Positions 36,433-45,081 of a DNA stretch of 64,000 nt are shown here, piece by piece. Every line of letters starts with the position of its first letter. The first letter of the stretch is position 1. The translations under genes were made by a program, and so were the position numbers. The notes beneath the pieces were generated by a model, which saw only the letters and a program-made list of their open reading frames with translations, did not search any database and was not told where the DNA came from. The stretch lies in NCBI RefSeq assembly GCF_004216905.1, contig NZ_SGXJ01000003.1:992001-1056000 (forward strand), given 5' to 3'. This DNA comes from Kribbella sp. VKM Ac-2569 (GTDB lineage Bacteria; Actinomycetota; Actinomycetes; Propionibacteriales; Kribbellaceae).

Positions 36433-38383
36433 GGTCGCTCTACTCACCGCTGCCGACACCAGCGCCGACCTGACCGCCAGGGTCGGCCGAGTCGCCCGCG
36501 CGGTCGCCGACGTGCTCGACGACCGATGCACCCCCGAGTCAGGTGCACGCCAGGCCTCGACGTTCCTCCGCGACTGGGCCGAGACCGCAAGCGCCCCTGC
36601 AGGCCTACCGCTGCAAACACCCCTGGACCGGCTTGTCGGCAGCTTCGACCTAAGCAGCGAGGAGCAAGACATGCTCATACTCGCTGGCCTGCCGGAGGAG
36701 CACGAAGGACTGGCCACGACGTTCCGAAATCTCCATCCCCAGGGTGAGCCCCGACCGACCGTGGGCCTGGCCGCCCTACTGCTGGGAGGCACCCCGGAGG
36801 ACCGCGCACACCTGCGACACCTGCTCACTTCCGGACCCGCGCTGCGCCACCGCTTGCTCCGTGTCGAGGGCAACGGCCCGTTCTTCGAGCGGTCAATCAT
36901 GATCGCCGACGAGCTCTGGTCGTGTCTTCACGGCTGCGACGCCTGGCCGGCTGGCATACCCCGGATCGTCACCCAGGGCCCTCCGCCAGGGCTGGCAGCC
37001 TGGCTGGACGGGCCCGACGTGCGCGCCTGTGTCGGCGCCGTTCGGCGAGACGCCCGCGCGTTGCTCGTCGTCCCGCACGAGGACGGCTCGGTCGGAGTCG
37101 GTCGCTGCGAGGCCATCGCCGCCGCGGCGGGCTCACCGGCCATAGCCGCCGTCGTTGTGCCGGATGACAGCGCCCGGATCGCGCTCGTCCTCGCCCACGC
37201 CGTCGCCCGCGGTGCCGTGCCCGTCATCATGGTCCCGGACCGCCGAGAGCGGCAGCCGACGGCCTTGGCACTCGGCGACTTCCCGGGGCCCGTGCTGGTG
37301 ACCGCCGCCCCGGGCGACCTGGTGCCCAGCCCTGACCGAGCGATCATCAGCGTAGGCAGCGGACCCGTCCCCGTCGCGTCGTTGCGCGCCGCGTGGTCGG
37401 CAGCATTGCCCTGGCTCGATGGCCAAGCGGCGGCCATGGCCGCACGCCACCCACTTGACCCGACGGTCACCGCCCAGCTCGCCCTCGACCTCGCCGTGGT
37501 GGACTACGATCCGGACCCCTCCCATGTGTCGGGGATGGTGCGCAGCCGGACGGGCGTCAATCTGCCTTCCGGCGCCCTGCTCACGCAGCCTGACATCGCG
37601 TGGTCCCAGCTGGTGCTTCCCGCCGAATCAGCCGCCCAACTCCGAGCCGCGGTCGACCGCCTCGAGCAGCAGTCGACCGTGCTCGACGACTGGGGACTGC
37701 GCGATCGGGCCCAGGCCACGCGCGGCGTACGGGTGCTGCTGACGGGTCCACCTGGCACCGGCAAATCGGTGGCCGCCGCTGCCCTGGCCACGGCGGCCGG
37801 CACCGACCTGATGCTCGTGGACGTGTCACGGATCGTGTCGAAGTGGCTCGGCGAGACTGAGAAGAACCTCGCCGCCACCTTCGAAGCGGCTGAGCGGACC
37901 AGGGCGGTCCTGCTGCTCGACGAGGCGGACGCGCTGTTCGGCACCCGCACCGAGATCTCCGACGCACACGACCGCTATGCCAATCTCGAGACGGCCTACC
38001 TGCTCCAGCGGATGGAGCGCTTCGAGGGCCTGGTCGTGCTGACCAGCAACATGCGGCAGAACATCGACCCGGCCTTCATCCGGCGACTCGACTTCGTCGT
38101 GGATCTCCCGCTCCCCGACCTCGACGGCCGGCTCGCGCTGTGGCGGCGGTGCCTGCCGGACAGCGTCCTTGCGGACGACCTCGACGTCGACTGCCTGGCC
38201 CAGCTCTACCCCATCCCGGGAGGCTGGATCCGCAACGCCGCCGTGGCGGCGGCGTTCGGCGCAGCCGCCGGCGGGCAGACCATCACCCAGCAATCCCTGG
38301 TCGACGCCGTGCGCCGGGAGTACCAGAAGGCCTCGATCCCTTTCCCGGGTCAACCACCGAGGAGACGAGATGACGACATCTGA
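36425..38383 (+). CDS. eCIS AAA+ ATPase (Pvc15-like)
   Basis: The product is 652 residues. The N-terminal ~390 residues form the accessory domain seen in Pvc15-type ATPases (LDRLVGSFDLSSEEQDMLIL near 70-90). The AAA+ module has Walker A GPPGTGKS (441-448), SKWLGETEKNLAATFEAAER with the pore/linker region, Walker B VLLLDEADALFG (around 495-507), the sensor segment LVVLTSNMRQNIDPAFIRR with its Arg finger, and a small C-terminal domain. In PVC and Afp this ATPase loads effectors or remodels the assembly intermediate before release. The gene ends inside the next coding region (14-nt overlap). Confidence 0.9.
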   Translation: MSEVALLTAADTSADLTARVGRVARAVADVLDDRCTPESGARQASTFLRDWAETASAPAGLPLQTPLDRLVGSFDLSSEEQDMLILAGLPEEHEGLATTFRNLHPQGEPRPTVGLAALLLGGTPEDRAHLRHLLTSGPALRHRLLRVEGNGPFFERSIMIADELWSCLHGCDAWPAGIPRIVTQGPPPGLAAWLDGPDVRACVGAVRRDARALLVVPHEDGSVGVGRCEAIAAAAGSPAIAAVVVPDDSARIALVLAHAVARGAVPVIMVPDRRERQPTALALGDFPGPVLVTAAPGDLVPSPDRAIISVGSGPVPVASLRAAWSAALPWLDGQAAAMAARHPLDPTVTAQLALDLAVVDYDPDPSHVSGMVRSRTGVNLPSGALLTQPDIAWSQLVLPAESAAQLRAAVDRLEQQSTVLDDWGLRDRAQATRGVRVLLTGPPGTGKSVAAAALATAAGTDLMLVDVSRIVSKWLGETEKNLAATFEAAERTRAVLLLDEADALFGTRTEISDAHDRYANLETAYLLQRMERFEGLVVLTSNMRQNIDPAFIRRLDFVVDLPLPDLDGRLALWRRCLPDSVLADDLDVDCLAQLYPIPGGWIRNAAVAAAFGAAAGGQTITQQSLVDAVRREYQKASIPFPGQPPRRRDDDI

Positions 38384-39701
38384 CGCGCGGACCAGCCGGG
38401 ACACGGCAGCGGGCGCGCACGCCGCTGCACTCGCGACGTTACCCCTGCACCCCTGGACGGACTTGCGGGCGGCCACCGGCATGCTGCTGGGAGCCGACGA
38501 CTTCGAGGTGTTGATGGGCAATCCTCGCGGCAAGCACATGCTGCACAACGCCTGGATGCACGGCCGAGGGGTCGTCTGGGGATTCGGCGTGCGCTTCCGC
38601 GGCGAGTGGGACGTCGAGGTGTGCCCCGGCCTGGCTGTCGACGGCTGGGGCCGCGAGTTGCATCTCGACGCTCCCCGCTGCGTCTCCCTGCGGCCCCTGC
38701 TCGAGGCCGACCACGACCCGACCTGTGGCACCCGTCAGGTGGAGCTGCACATCGTCATACAGTTCGACCCCTGCCTCGACAAGGAGGTGGAGGCGCTGGT
38801 GGATCCGTGCGACGTCACGCGGCAGACCACAGACCATTCGCGCGTCGTCGAACGCATCCGGATCGAGGTCGTCAGAGGCAGGCCGCCGGTCACCCGACCG
38901 GGCTACCACCGGGTGCGGGTGCTGCTAGGGCTCGATCGCGTGGGCACGGACGACGAAGCCGGCGCGGAGGCGACGCGCTGCCGGGAAGAGGTGTCGCGGA
39001 CTTCGCCCTCCGAACGGGCCAGGGCGTTGCTATACCACTTCCGTTGCCTTGCCGCGCTCGACGCCGCCGACTGGCGGCCGCTCGACTCCGACTGCTCCTC
39101 AGAGCTCTTCCCGGTCGACGCTGACAAAGCCGGCGTTCTGCTGGGCTGTGTGACGCTGACTGTGACGAACGAATCAGACTGCCCGGTGATCGTCGGGACC
39201 CCCGAGCTGGACACCTGCAGGCCGACCGTCCTGCCGACGACCGTGGTACAGGATCTCGTCTGCGCCCTCGCTCCCGGACTGATCGGCACCGACGACAAAC
39301 ACGGCTCCGGGCAAGGCCCCCAGGTCATCGCGGAGCCGACCTGGAGCAGAGATCCCGCGGAGCACGAGGTACTGCACATCCCGGTCACGGCCGATCTCGT
39401 CCCCGGCTCCGTACGACGGGCGGTCCAGATCAGCTCGCTCAGTGACACCGCGTGGATCGCGGAAGACCTCGAAGGTCCACCGCGCTATGACCCGGAGTCG
39501 GCGAGCATCGCCGTGACCTTCGCTGACCGGCCGAAGAACCCAACCCTGCGCATCCTGATCCTCGGCACCGGAAACATGCCCGTCTACGGCGCGAATCCGA
39601 AGGTGCCACTCGCCGGCGTACGCGGCGAGGACCCAGGCACCGGCGCCCAGGGGCGCGACGCTGTCCTGACCATCCCGAACCCGTTCCTTCGAGAGGAGTG
39701 A
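38370..39701 (+). CDS. eCIS-associated protein, candidate fibre/attachment component 1
   Basis: The product is 443 residues from ATG 38370, preceded by GAGGAGACGAG. The N-terminal module (about 36-100: TGMLLGADDFEVLMGNPRGK then HGRGVVWGFGVRFRGEWDVE and VCPGLAVDGWGRELHL) recurs in the next gene and in eCIS clusters of other actinobacteria. The central part is helical with several cysteines, and the C-terminal ~150 residues are beta-rich (VTLTVTNESDCPVIVG, RILILGTGNMPVYGANPKVP). No signal peptide or enzymatic motif is seen. A particle-surface or receptor-binding role is inferred from its place after the ATPase, where fibre-type genes often lie. The next gene is 6 bp downstream. Confidence 0.55.
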   Translation: MTTSDARTSRDTAAGAHAAALATLPLHPWTDLRAATGMLLGADDFEVLMGNPRGKHMLHNAWMHGRGVVWGFGVRFRGEWDVEVCPGLAVDGWGRELHLDAPRCVSLRPLLEADHDPTCGTRQVELHIVIQFDPCLDKEVEALVDPCDVTRQTTDHSRVVERIRIEVVRGRPPVTRPGYHRVRVLLGLDRVGTDDEAGAEATRCREEVSRTSPSERARALLYHFRCLAALDAADWRPLDSDCSSELFPVDADKAGVLLGCVTLTVTNESDCPVIVGTPELDTCRPTVLPTTVVQDLVCALAPGLIGTDDKHGSGQGPQVIAEPTWSRDPAEHEVLHIPVTADLVPGSVRRAVQISSLSDTAWIAEDLEGPPRYDPESASIAVTFADRPKNPTLRILILGTGNMPVYGANPKVPLAGVRGEDPGTGAQGRDAVLTIPNPFLREE

Positions 39702-39707
39702 GACGAA

Positions 39708-41483
39708 ATGACCACGACGCAGAGTCAGAACTCCGACGTCGCAGCCGACACCAGAGCCGTTCGCTCGCTCGACGGCTTTCGCTCGCTGAACCCGGCGAAT
39801 GGGCTCTTCCTGCAAGCCGAGCACCTCGCGACAATGCAGTCCTACGCCCGCTCCCTGACCTTCGCGACCGCTCAGGCCACCGGCACCGGCGTCGTGCACG
39901 GCCTGACGGTTGCCCTCGGCAAGGACCGTACATCACTCGAGATCTCCCCAGGCCTGGCGATCAGCCCGGCGGGCGAGCTACTGCGCATGGAGCACACACT
40001 CCGGCTGCCGCTCGACGACGAACACCTGCCTGCCCTGCCCAGCCACGGCTTCTGGGTCGTCGAAGCGCGATGGGCCTCGGGAACTTCCGGGTCATCACCG
40101 GTCTACGGGAGCCTGTGCAACGACGCATGCACCGACGGCGGCGGGACGATCCAGCCCTGGCGCGACGAAGGGCTCGCGGTCCAGCTGAGGTCAGACACCA
40201 TGACCGGGCTCGACGGCGAACGGTCCGACGTACGCCGCAACTGGCTGGCATCCCACTACTTCGAGCGCGAGCGAGCCGCAGTCCCACCCTGGCTCGTGCC
40301 CGCCCGTGGGGGCGCCCGGGTCGCTCCCCTGCCAACCAACGCGTGGGGCGACGGCACCGCGCTACCCACGAACGCCGGCGTCCCGCTGGCGGTGCTCCAG
40401 CGCGTCGATGGCGACTGGGTCCTCGACATGTGGACTGCTCGCCGGTTGGTGGACGGCGCGTCCGCACACGCGGCCTGGCGGGGACGGCTAGCGATGCGCC
40501 CCTGGTCGGTTTTCCTCGCCCAACTCCTCCAGTTCGAGGAGGCCCTGGCGGCAGGCAGCTCCGCGCTCGGAAGCGCGACCGCCGACCCGGATAAGCTGGT
40601 CGTGCTCGACGTGGACGTCGAGGAGGCGCTCCGGGGCCCGGTCACCGACTTCCTCCGCAACACCGAGGGCAAGCCGTTCGCGAGCTGGCACATCGTCGAG
40701 GAGCTCAGAGACGCCTTTGACCGAGCCGTCCCCCGGCGCGGCAAGGTCACTGCGGCGCGCTCGCTCAAGGGCCTGGGCATGGTCGAACTCCCACCCGCTG
40801 GATACCTCAGCGTCGAGGAGACACGGGAGGACCTGAAGGGACTCCTCGAGGACTTCTTCGGCCCGCAGGTTCGGCTGCGCCTCTGCTCGGTTCGCGCCGA
40901 CCACGTCGCCGCGGCGGTTAGCGATGCCCAGCACCGCGACCGGATCCCGTTGGCCCACGACCGTGCGCCCTACCCGCAGGTGGACGTGCTTGTCCCCGAC
41001 CAGCCCGCCGACAAGGCCGAACTGTACGTCGAGGCCTATGGCTGGGTGGCGTTTGTCCGGCGGCCACTAGTCTGCGACGACCTAGTGGTCCCGATACCCG
41101 AACAGAAGACGGAGGATGTCACCGTCTACACAGCGTTCCGGGGAGACACCCCGACCCCGGAGGCGGAGTTCCGCGACGGCCAACTCAAGGACGTGGAGCC
41201 TATCGGGACGCTGACCTACCCGGTCGGCGGGTGGGACTACCCAGGCACTGAGTCAGCAACGCAAGCCGCACTGAAGGCCGCCGAGATAGCTGGGCTGTCG
41301 GGACCGCCGATGACAGTAGTAGCGCTGACCGCGGACACGGACCACCGTCCGATCGCTGCGCTGCGCGCGTCGCTCTTCACAGCCTCAGTGGACACCGGCA
41401 TCGGCGCACGGCCAGTCCACGCCTTCCCCAACACTTCGGGCGCGGAGGCGATCGTGCTCGTCTTCCAGATCCAGATCAGCTGA
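39708..41483 (+). CDS. eCIS-associated protein, candidate fibre/attachment component 2
   Basis: The product is 591 residues. Residues about 28-95 (NPANGLFLQAEHLATMQSYA, GTGVVHGLTVALG, LEISPGLAISPAGELLRM) repeat the N-terminal module of the preceding protein, so the two are paralogous at that end and differ elsewhere. The middle carries helices (SVFLAQLLQFEEALAAGS) and a long region that I cannot assign, with a beta-rich C-terminus (PMTVVALTADTDHRPIA ... IVLVFQIQIS). No membrane helix is present. The start lies 6 bp after the upstream stop with a GAGGAG motif. It is probably co-expressed as part of the particle exterior, but no binding target can be stated. Confidence 0.55.
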   Translation: MTTTQSQNSDVAADTRAVRSLDGFRSLNPANGLFLQAEHLATMQSYARSLTFATAQATGTGVVHGLTVALGKDRTSLEISPGLAISPAGELLRMEHTLRLPLDDEHLPALPSHGFWVVEARWASGTSGSSPVYGSLCNDACTDGGGTIQPWRDEGLAVQLRSDTMTGLDGERSDVRRNWLASHYFERERAAVPPWLVPARGGARVAPLPTNAWGDGTALPTNAGVPLAVLQRVDGDWVLDMWTARRLVDGASAHAAWRGRLAMRPWSVFLAQLLQFEEALAAGSSALGSATADPDKLVVLDVDVEEALRGPVTDFLRNTEGKPFASWHIVEELRDAFDRAVPRRGKVTAARSLKGLGMVELPPAGYLSVEETREDLKGLLEDFFGPQVRLRLCSVRADHVAAAVSDAQHRDRIPLAHDRAPYPQVDVLVPDQPADKAELYVEAYGWVAFVRRPLVCDDLVVPIPEQKTEDVTVYTAFRGDTPTPEAEFRDGQLKDVEPIGTLTYPVGGWDYPGTESATQAALKAAEIAGLSGPPMTVVALTADTDHRPIAALRASLFTASVDTGIGARPVHAFPNTSGAEAIVLVFQIQIS

Positions 41484-41495
41484 GGGAGGCGAACC

Positions 41496-42293
41496 GTGGC
41501 TCGACACCACCTCCCCCGGGTCCGCAGTACCGGCGAGCAGGAAGCTTGCGAGGCCGAGCACTGGGTCGCGCCCAACTCCGGAGACATCACGCGGCCAACC
41601 GGCGAACAGCGCCCCGCTGACCTCGACGGCGTATACCCACGACGCCACGCGGGGGCGGCGGCCCTGACCAACATCGTCGGCGCTGGTCCGAAGCTGCTGG
41701 CCCACGTGCGCCAGCATCGATCGCACGGCGATCGGCAACCACGGAACGTACGGGAGTTGCACAAAATGCCGGATATCGAGCAGACCGCAACGTTGGGTCC
41801 TCAGGTAGTGCAGCGTCATCATTGGGCCTACCGACGGCTTGGACCGCAGCAGGTCCTCGACTTTTACGCCTCCCAGGCCGGCGCTGGGGAACTGGTCACC
41901 CAGAACCGATTTGCCTTGGCCCCCATCTCTGACGTGCCAGAGATGGGGAGAGCGGACCGCTCACTCCCCTTTGAGCTGGACGAGGGCAGCCCCAACAGCG
42001 CTGCCATCTTGGGGAAGGCATTCGACCGCGGCGTCGCGGGGGTCACCGGCGACAGCGAGATCCGCCCGTTCGTAGCGACGCAGCGCGAGCAGGTGGCAAG
42101 CGACATCCCAGAGGGGATGCGGGGACGGCTCAGCGGACGACTCCTGCACTGCTGGGAGAGCGATGCCTGCGAACTACTCCACGTGCTGGCCGACGCGGTT
42201 AGCAAGGCGTCCTTGCGGGTCGCCGCCAGGTCGATCCTTCTCGGCCACACCGAACGGCGCATCCGCCTCAATCTGGTCCGGGCGAACTCGTGA
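41496..42293 (+). CDS. Hypothetical protein at the end of the eCIS operon
   Basis: The product is 265 residues with a GTG start 12 bp after the previous stop and GGGAGG just before it. Mostly helical and charged in the C-terminal half (about 165-260), with a possibly disordered N-terminus (RRHAGAAALTNIV). Pieces such as PQVVQRHHWAYRRLGPQQVL and GRLLHCWESDACELLHVLAD show no recognisable motif. There is no signal peptide or membrane segment. It overlaps the following small gene by 4 nt, so it belongs to the operon. It may be a regulator, a chaperone or an immunity-type partner; I do not recognise the family. Confidence 0.5.
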   Translation: MARHHLPRVRSTGEQEACEAEHWVAPNSGDITRPTGEQRPADLDGVYPRRHAGAAALTNIVGAGPKLLAHVRQHRSHGDRQPRNVRELHKMPDIEQTATLGPQVVQRHHWAYRRLGPQQVLDFYASQAGAGELVTQNRFALAPISDVPEMGRADRSLPFELDEGSPNSAAILGKAFDRGVAGVTGDSEIRPFVATQREQVASDIPEGMRGRLSGRLLHCWESDACELLHVLADAVSKASLRVAARSILLGHTERRIRLNLVRANS

Positions 42294-42517
42294 ACGACCC
42301 GCCGGCACGGTTCGGGGTCTGCACCCTCCGTGTGGAGGTGCAGCCGGAGCATCTCCTAATCACGATCACAACCAGCCGCTACCTCTCCCCCGGCGCACGA
42401 CGCGGCGTCACCGCCGCTCCCCACACCTACGCGTCCGTCCGCGACGCGCTGGAAGTCACCCAACAATTCCTCGAGTCCTTCGGCACCTGGCAGGACACCG
42501 GAGTCAATCGGCGGTGA
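42290..42517 (+). CDS. Small hypothetical protein, operon-linked
   Basis: The product is 75 residues from a GTG overlapping the previous stop (GTGA at 42290-42293). The sequence has a clean alpha/beta pattern: TLRVEVQPEHLLITITTSR (strands) and HTYASVRDALEVTQQFLESF (helix). This supports a folded small protein rather than a chance frame. The family is unknown to me. Its translational coupling to the previous gene suggests a joint function at the tail of the eCIS operon. Confidence 0.5.
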   Translation: MNDPPARFGVCTLRVEVQPEHLLITITTSRYLSPGARRGVTAAPHTYASVRDALEVTQQFLESFGTWQDTGVNRR

Positions 42518-42556
42518 GTCGTGCGCGCGCTCCCGATCTGACGGGACCCGCGCACC

Positions 42557-42766
42557 ATGAGACTAACCCTGTTGCTACAGCAGGATCCAGTGAGTTGGCT
42601 GACGGTTCCCGTTCATTACCAAGACTCACCGCAAGCTGAGCGGAAGGTACGCGAGCGGATCCGTGCGGTCGATGCCCCCAACTTGGTTGCCGCGGCAATG
42701 CAGGTCGTGATCGACCAAGCATCCCCCCGCTCCAGGAGCGTCGCCGTTCGCCTAGGACGGACATAG
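42557..42766 (+). CDS. Possible small protein, weakly supported
   Basis: The product is 69 residues from ATG 42557, 39 bp after the previous stop, with a GGGA motif about 10 nt upstream. It begins with a strand-like hydrophobic stretch and ends in an amphipathic helix (VAAAMQVVIDQASPR). Composition is more protein-like than the chance frames nearby, but there is no recognised domain. It could be the last cistron of the operon or random. Confidence 0.28.
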   Translation: MRLTLLLQQDPVSWLTVPVHYQDSPQAERKVRERIRAVDAPNLVAAAMQVVIDQASPRSRSVAVRLGRT

Positions 42767-43518
42767 CATCACCAGGCGGTTCCGGCTCCATTGGCTCGAC
42801 GCCGAACAACTCATGGACTAGCCCGAGCGTGCCACTCCTGGTCGAGGAGCTAGCAGTGATCGTTGGGACAGTGCAGGATCTCACGCACGACCAAGCAGCC
42901 CACCGACGTTCGAAGGAACCACGTTCTCAAGCTGTTACGAACATGGTCTCTCCAGCTTCTGAGTGACCGGATGTCGTGCGCCACGCTCGCGAGCCAGTTG
43001 CTGGTAATGCCCCAGTAGAGCCGAGCCGACCGATGGCAGCGCTGGCACTCTCCGTTTGTGTTCGAGGAGCGATCGATTGCTCCACTCAGATTACCAACGG
43101 CTGCGCCAGCGTCCTTTCAGGGCTTCATTGCCATCGCCGAGGTCAAACGTTTCGATGACACGGCTTTAGCTTTGGCCTAATATTCCCGTCGCGTCAACGG
43201 TCACCGCGCAACAGATGCACGGCGGGCCGGGACGATATTTTGCGTGGCCGACCATCTGAAGACCGAAGCGAACGTGAGGTAGCCCACAGAAGTGTGTGGT
43301 CAACGCGTCTCGCGGCGGGTGCGAGATGCCTGGCCGACATTCAATCGTTTGCGAAAGGGAGTGGTACGCCGCACCACCTCTGATTACTTCTGGCGCAGTG
43401 GGATCCAACCATGGCCGAAGGTAAAGACCCGCGCCTATGCTCGGTGCATTATCCGTGTGCAGCTTCAGACACGGAGGATGGGGCCTGGGAGGCACTCGAA
43501 CCACCAGCAGGGGGCAGC
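42767..43518. other. Intergenic region upstream of the second SARP gene
   Basis: About 750 bp with no convincing gene. It holds a strong-looking promoter (43155-43183) pointing right, leaving a ~330-nt untranslated leader before the SARP start. The segment 43140-43190 is noticeably richer in A and T than its surroundings. Confidence 0.45.
43155..43183 (+). promoter_or_regulatory. Candidate housekeeping promoter
   Basis: ATGACA (43155-43160) and TAATAT (43178-43183) are separated by exactly 17 nt, close to the TTGACA/TATAAT consensus and unusual in this GC-rich sequence. Transcription would start near 43190 and run rightward into the SARP gene at 43519. The long leader could contain regulatory RNA, but I see no defined structure. 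Confidence 0.45.
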
Positions 43519-44259
43519 ATGGCTGGGTTGCGACTGCGGTTGCTCGGCCAATTCGCTTGCGAATCGTCTGGGTCTTCCGTCGATCTTCCATTCGGCATCC
43601 AAAGACTGGTGGCGTTCCTCGCACTTCGGGGCCCCTCGCACCGTTGCATGGTCGCTGGTTCTCTGTGGCCCGAAGTGCCGGACGCCCAGGCTTTGGCTAG
43701 TCTGCGTACTGGCGTCTGGCGGATGAATAGGCTTGCGCACGGTCTGCTGGAAGCCCAGGGGACCGGGCTCCGGATGTCGGCGCACACCTGGGTCGACAGC
43801 AAGGCTCAGGAGGACTTCGCCAAGCGCGTCGTGGACACTCGTCTAATTGATGGCAGGGAGTACGAAAAGGATCTCGAGACGCTGTACCCGCCCGAACTGC
43901 TGCCAGGATGGTACGACGACTGGGTCATCTTCGAACGTCAGCGACTCAGCCAGCTCCGACTGCACGCACTCGAGATCATTGCGCGCCGCTTGACTCAGCG
44001 CGATGAACTTGACGTCGCCCTCAGGCTCGCCCTCGAGGCGGTCCGTACCGAGCCGCTGCGCGAGACCGCGAACGCAGTGCTGATGTCGGTGTACCTCGCC
44101 GAGGGCAACGTGTCCGATGCGATACGCCAATACGCCGTCTTCCGGGATCTCCTACAGCGCGAGCTCGGCCTCGAGCCATCGGCCCGGCTGACGCGATTGC
44201 TGCCGGCACAAGCAAGGACGACGCTGCGCGCCAGCGTAGATGTTCTAACGCCCCGGTGA
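43519..44259 (+). CDS. SARP-family transcriptional activator (second copy)
   Basis: ATG 43519 is preceded by GCAGGGGGC and gives a 246-residue protein, exactly the length of the SARP at 12280-13020. An upstream ATG (43411) adds 36 residues of poor quality and is rejected. It has a winged-helix domain (residues 1-90: LRLRLLGQFACES, IQRLVAFLALRG, MVAGSLWPEVPDAQAL) and a BTAD (LLPGWYDDWVIFERQRLSQL through LLQRELGLEPS). The WYDDWVIFER block is shared word for word with the other SARP, so the two are close paralogues framing the eCIS operon. Expected function: an activator of a nearby operon, possibly the eCIS or the CHAT operon. Confidence 0.85.
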   Translation: MAGLRLRLLGQFACESSGSSVDLPFGIQRLVAFLALRGPSHRCMVAGSLWPEVPDAQALASLRTGVWRMNRLAHGLLEAQGTGLRMSAHTWVDSKAQEDFAKRVVDTRLIDGREYEKDLETLYPPELLPGWYDDWVIFERQRLSQLRLHALEIIARRLTQRDELDVALRLALEAVRTEPLRETANAVLMSVYLAEGNVSDAIRQYAVFRDLLQRELGLEPSARLTRLLPAQARTTLRASVDVLTPR

Positions 44260-44326
44260 CGCGGGGTGCCATAGGCCTTTAGTCATGGCCAAACAGCTCG
44301 TCACCCCGGCTACGTGAGCGCACCGA

Positions 44327-44729
44327 ATGAACACATCCGTCGACTTCTTCAACGCGATCGTGACGCTATCTTCGGTCGTATTGTTCGCCAAGTTCGTGAC
44401 CCACCGAAGCCGTCGTCAGAGTCTGCCCACCAGGCTGCGCAGGCTGCACGTAACTTGCGTGATGTCGAGCATCGGTGCGCTCACGTTCGCCTTCGTCAGC
44501 CTTGAACTCGAGCGAGACGCTCCCCCCATGGCTGCATGTCTCGGCTGCCGTGCTCATGTCGGTATCGGTTCTCATACTCGTGTTCGATGCGCTGTGCGAT
44601 GACAGAAAGCAACTCACGCACGCCGACGCTGTTAACGATCCCAGCGTCGCGCAGTCCGTTGAATCGCCGTCCACAGCAAGCGGCGAGCAAAAGGATGCAT
44701 CGTCCGGGCGGGATCTTAAGGGCACCTGA
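44327..44729 (+). pseudogene. Small membrane protein interrupted by a frameshift
   Basis: The first frame (from ATG 44327) encodes two hydrophobic helices (FFNAIVTLSSVVLFAKFV and VMSSIGALTFAFVSLEL). A different frame then encodes WLHVSAAVLMSVSVLILVFD and an acidic/polar tail ending at 44729. Removing one base from the run of six Cs at about 44521-44526 would join them into a single three-helix protein of about 133 residues. Either the gene is broken or the homopolymer is a sequencing error. The function is unknown. Confidence 0.5.
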
Positions 44730-45081
44730 GCCTAGGCGCACCCAAGGCCGCCAGGGGCCGTTTCACGCATCGCCGACACAGGATCCTTTCATGTTGTGAT
44801 CCCCATCTTGGGCGTGGACGTCCTCAGCGAGGTGCGGTGCGTGGTCGTCCAGAGCGGAATGCTTTGGACGACCACGCAACGTCGTCTGCCAACGGAGGCG
44901 GCTCGCGTCCACGCGGCACTCCGTCGGTCGGTCCAAGATCTGGCCAATCCGCCTCGACGACTCTGACGGGAGCTGGTTGGGCGAGCTCGTCCGATTCGGT
45001 CCTCTGAGAGCCGTTTCGTTGAGCGGCTATGGAACGTCCGAGGTATAGCGCGAAGCACGCTCCGAACGACGAGCGGCCATC
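44730..45081. other. Intergenic region, nothing recognised
   Basis: About 350 bp between the broken membrane-protein gene and the relaxase remnant. Frames on both strands are Arg/Ser-rich and unsupported. It may be the decayed upstream region of the relaxase. Confidence 0.4.

Noticed and set aside
43411..43518. Longer N-terminus for the second SARP
   Set aside because: The added residues lack the winged-helix pattern; ATG 43519 gives exactly the length of the other SARP.
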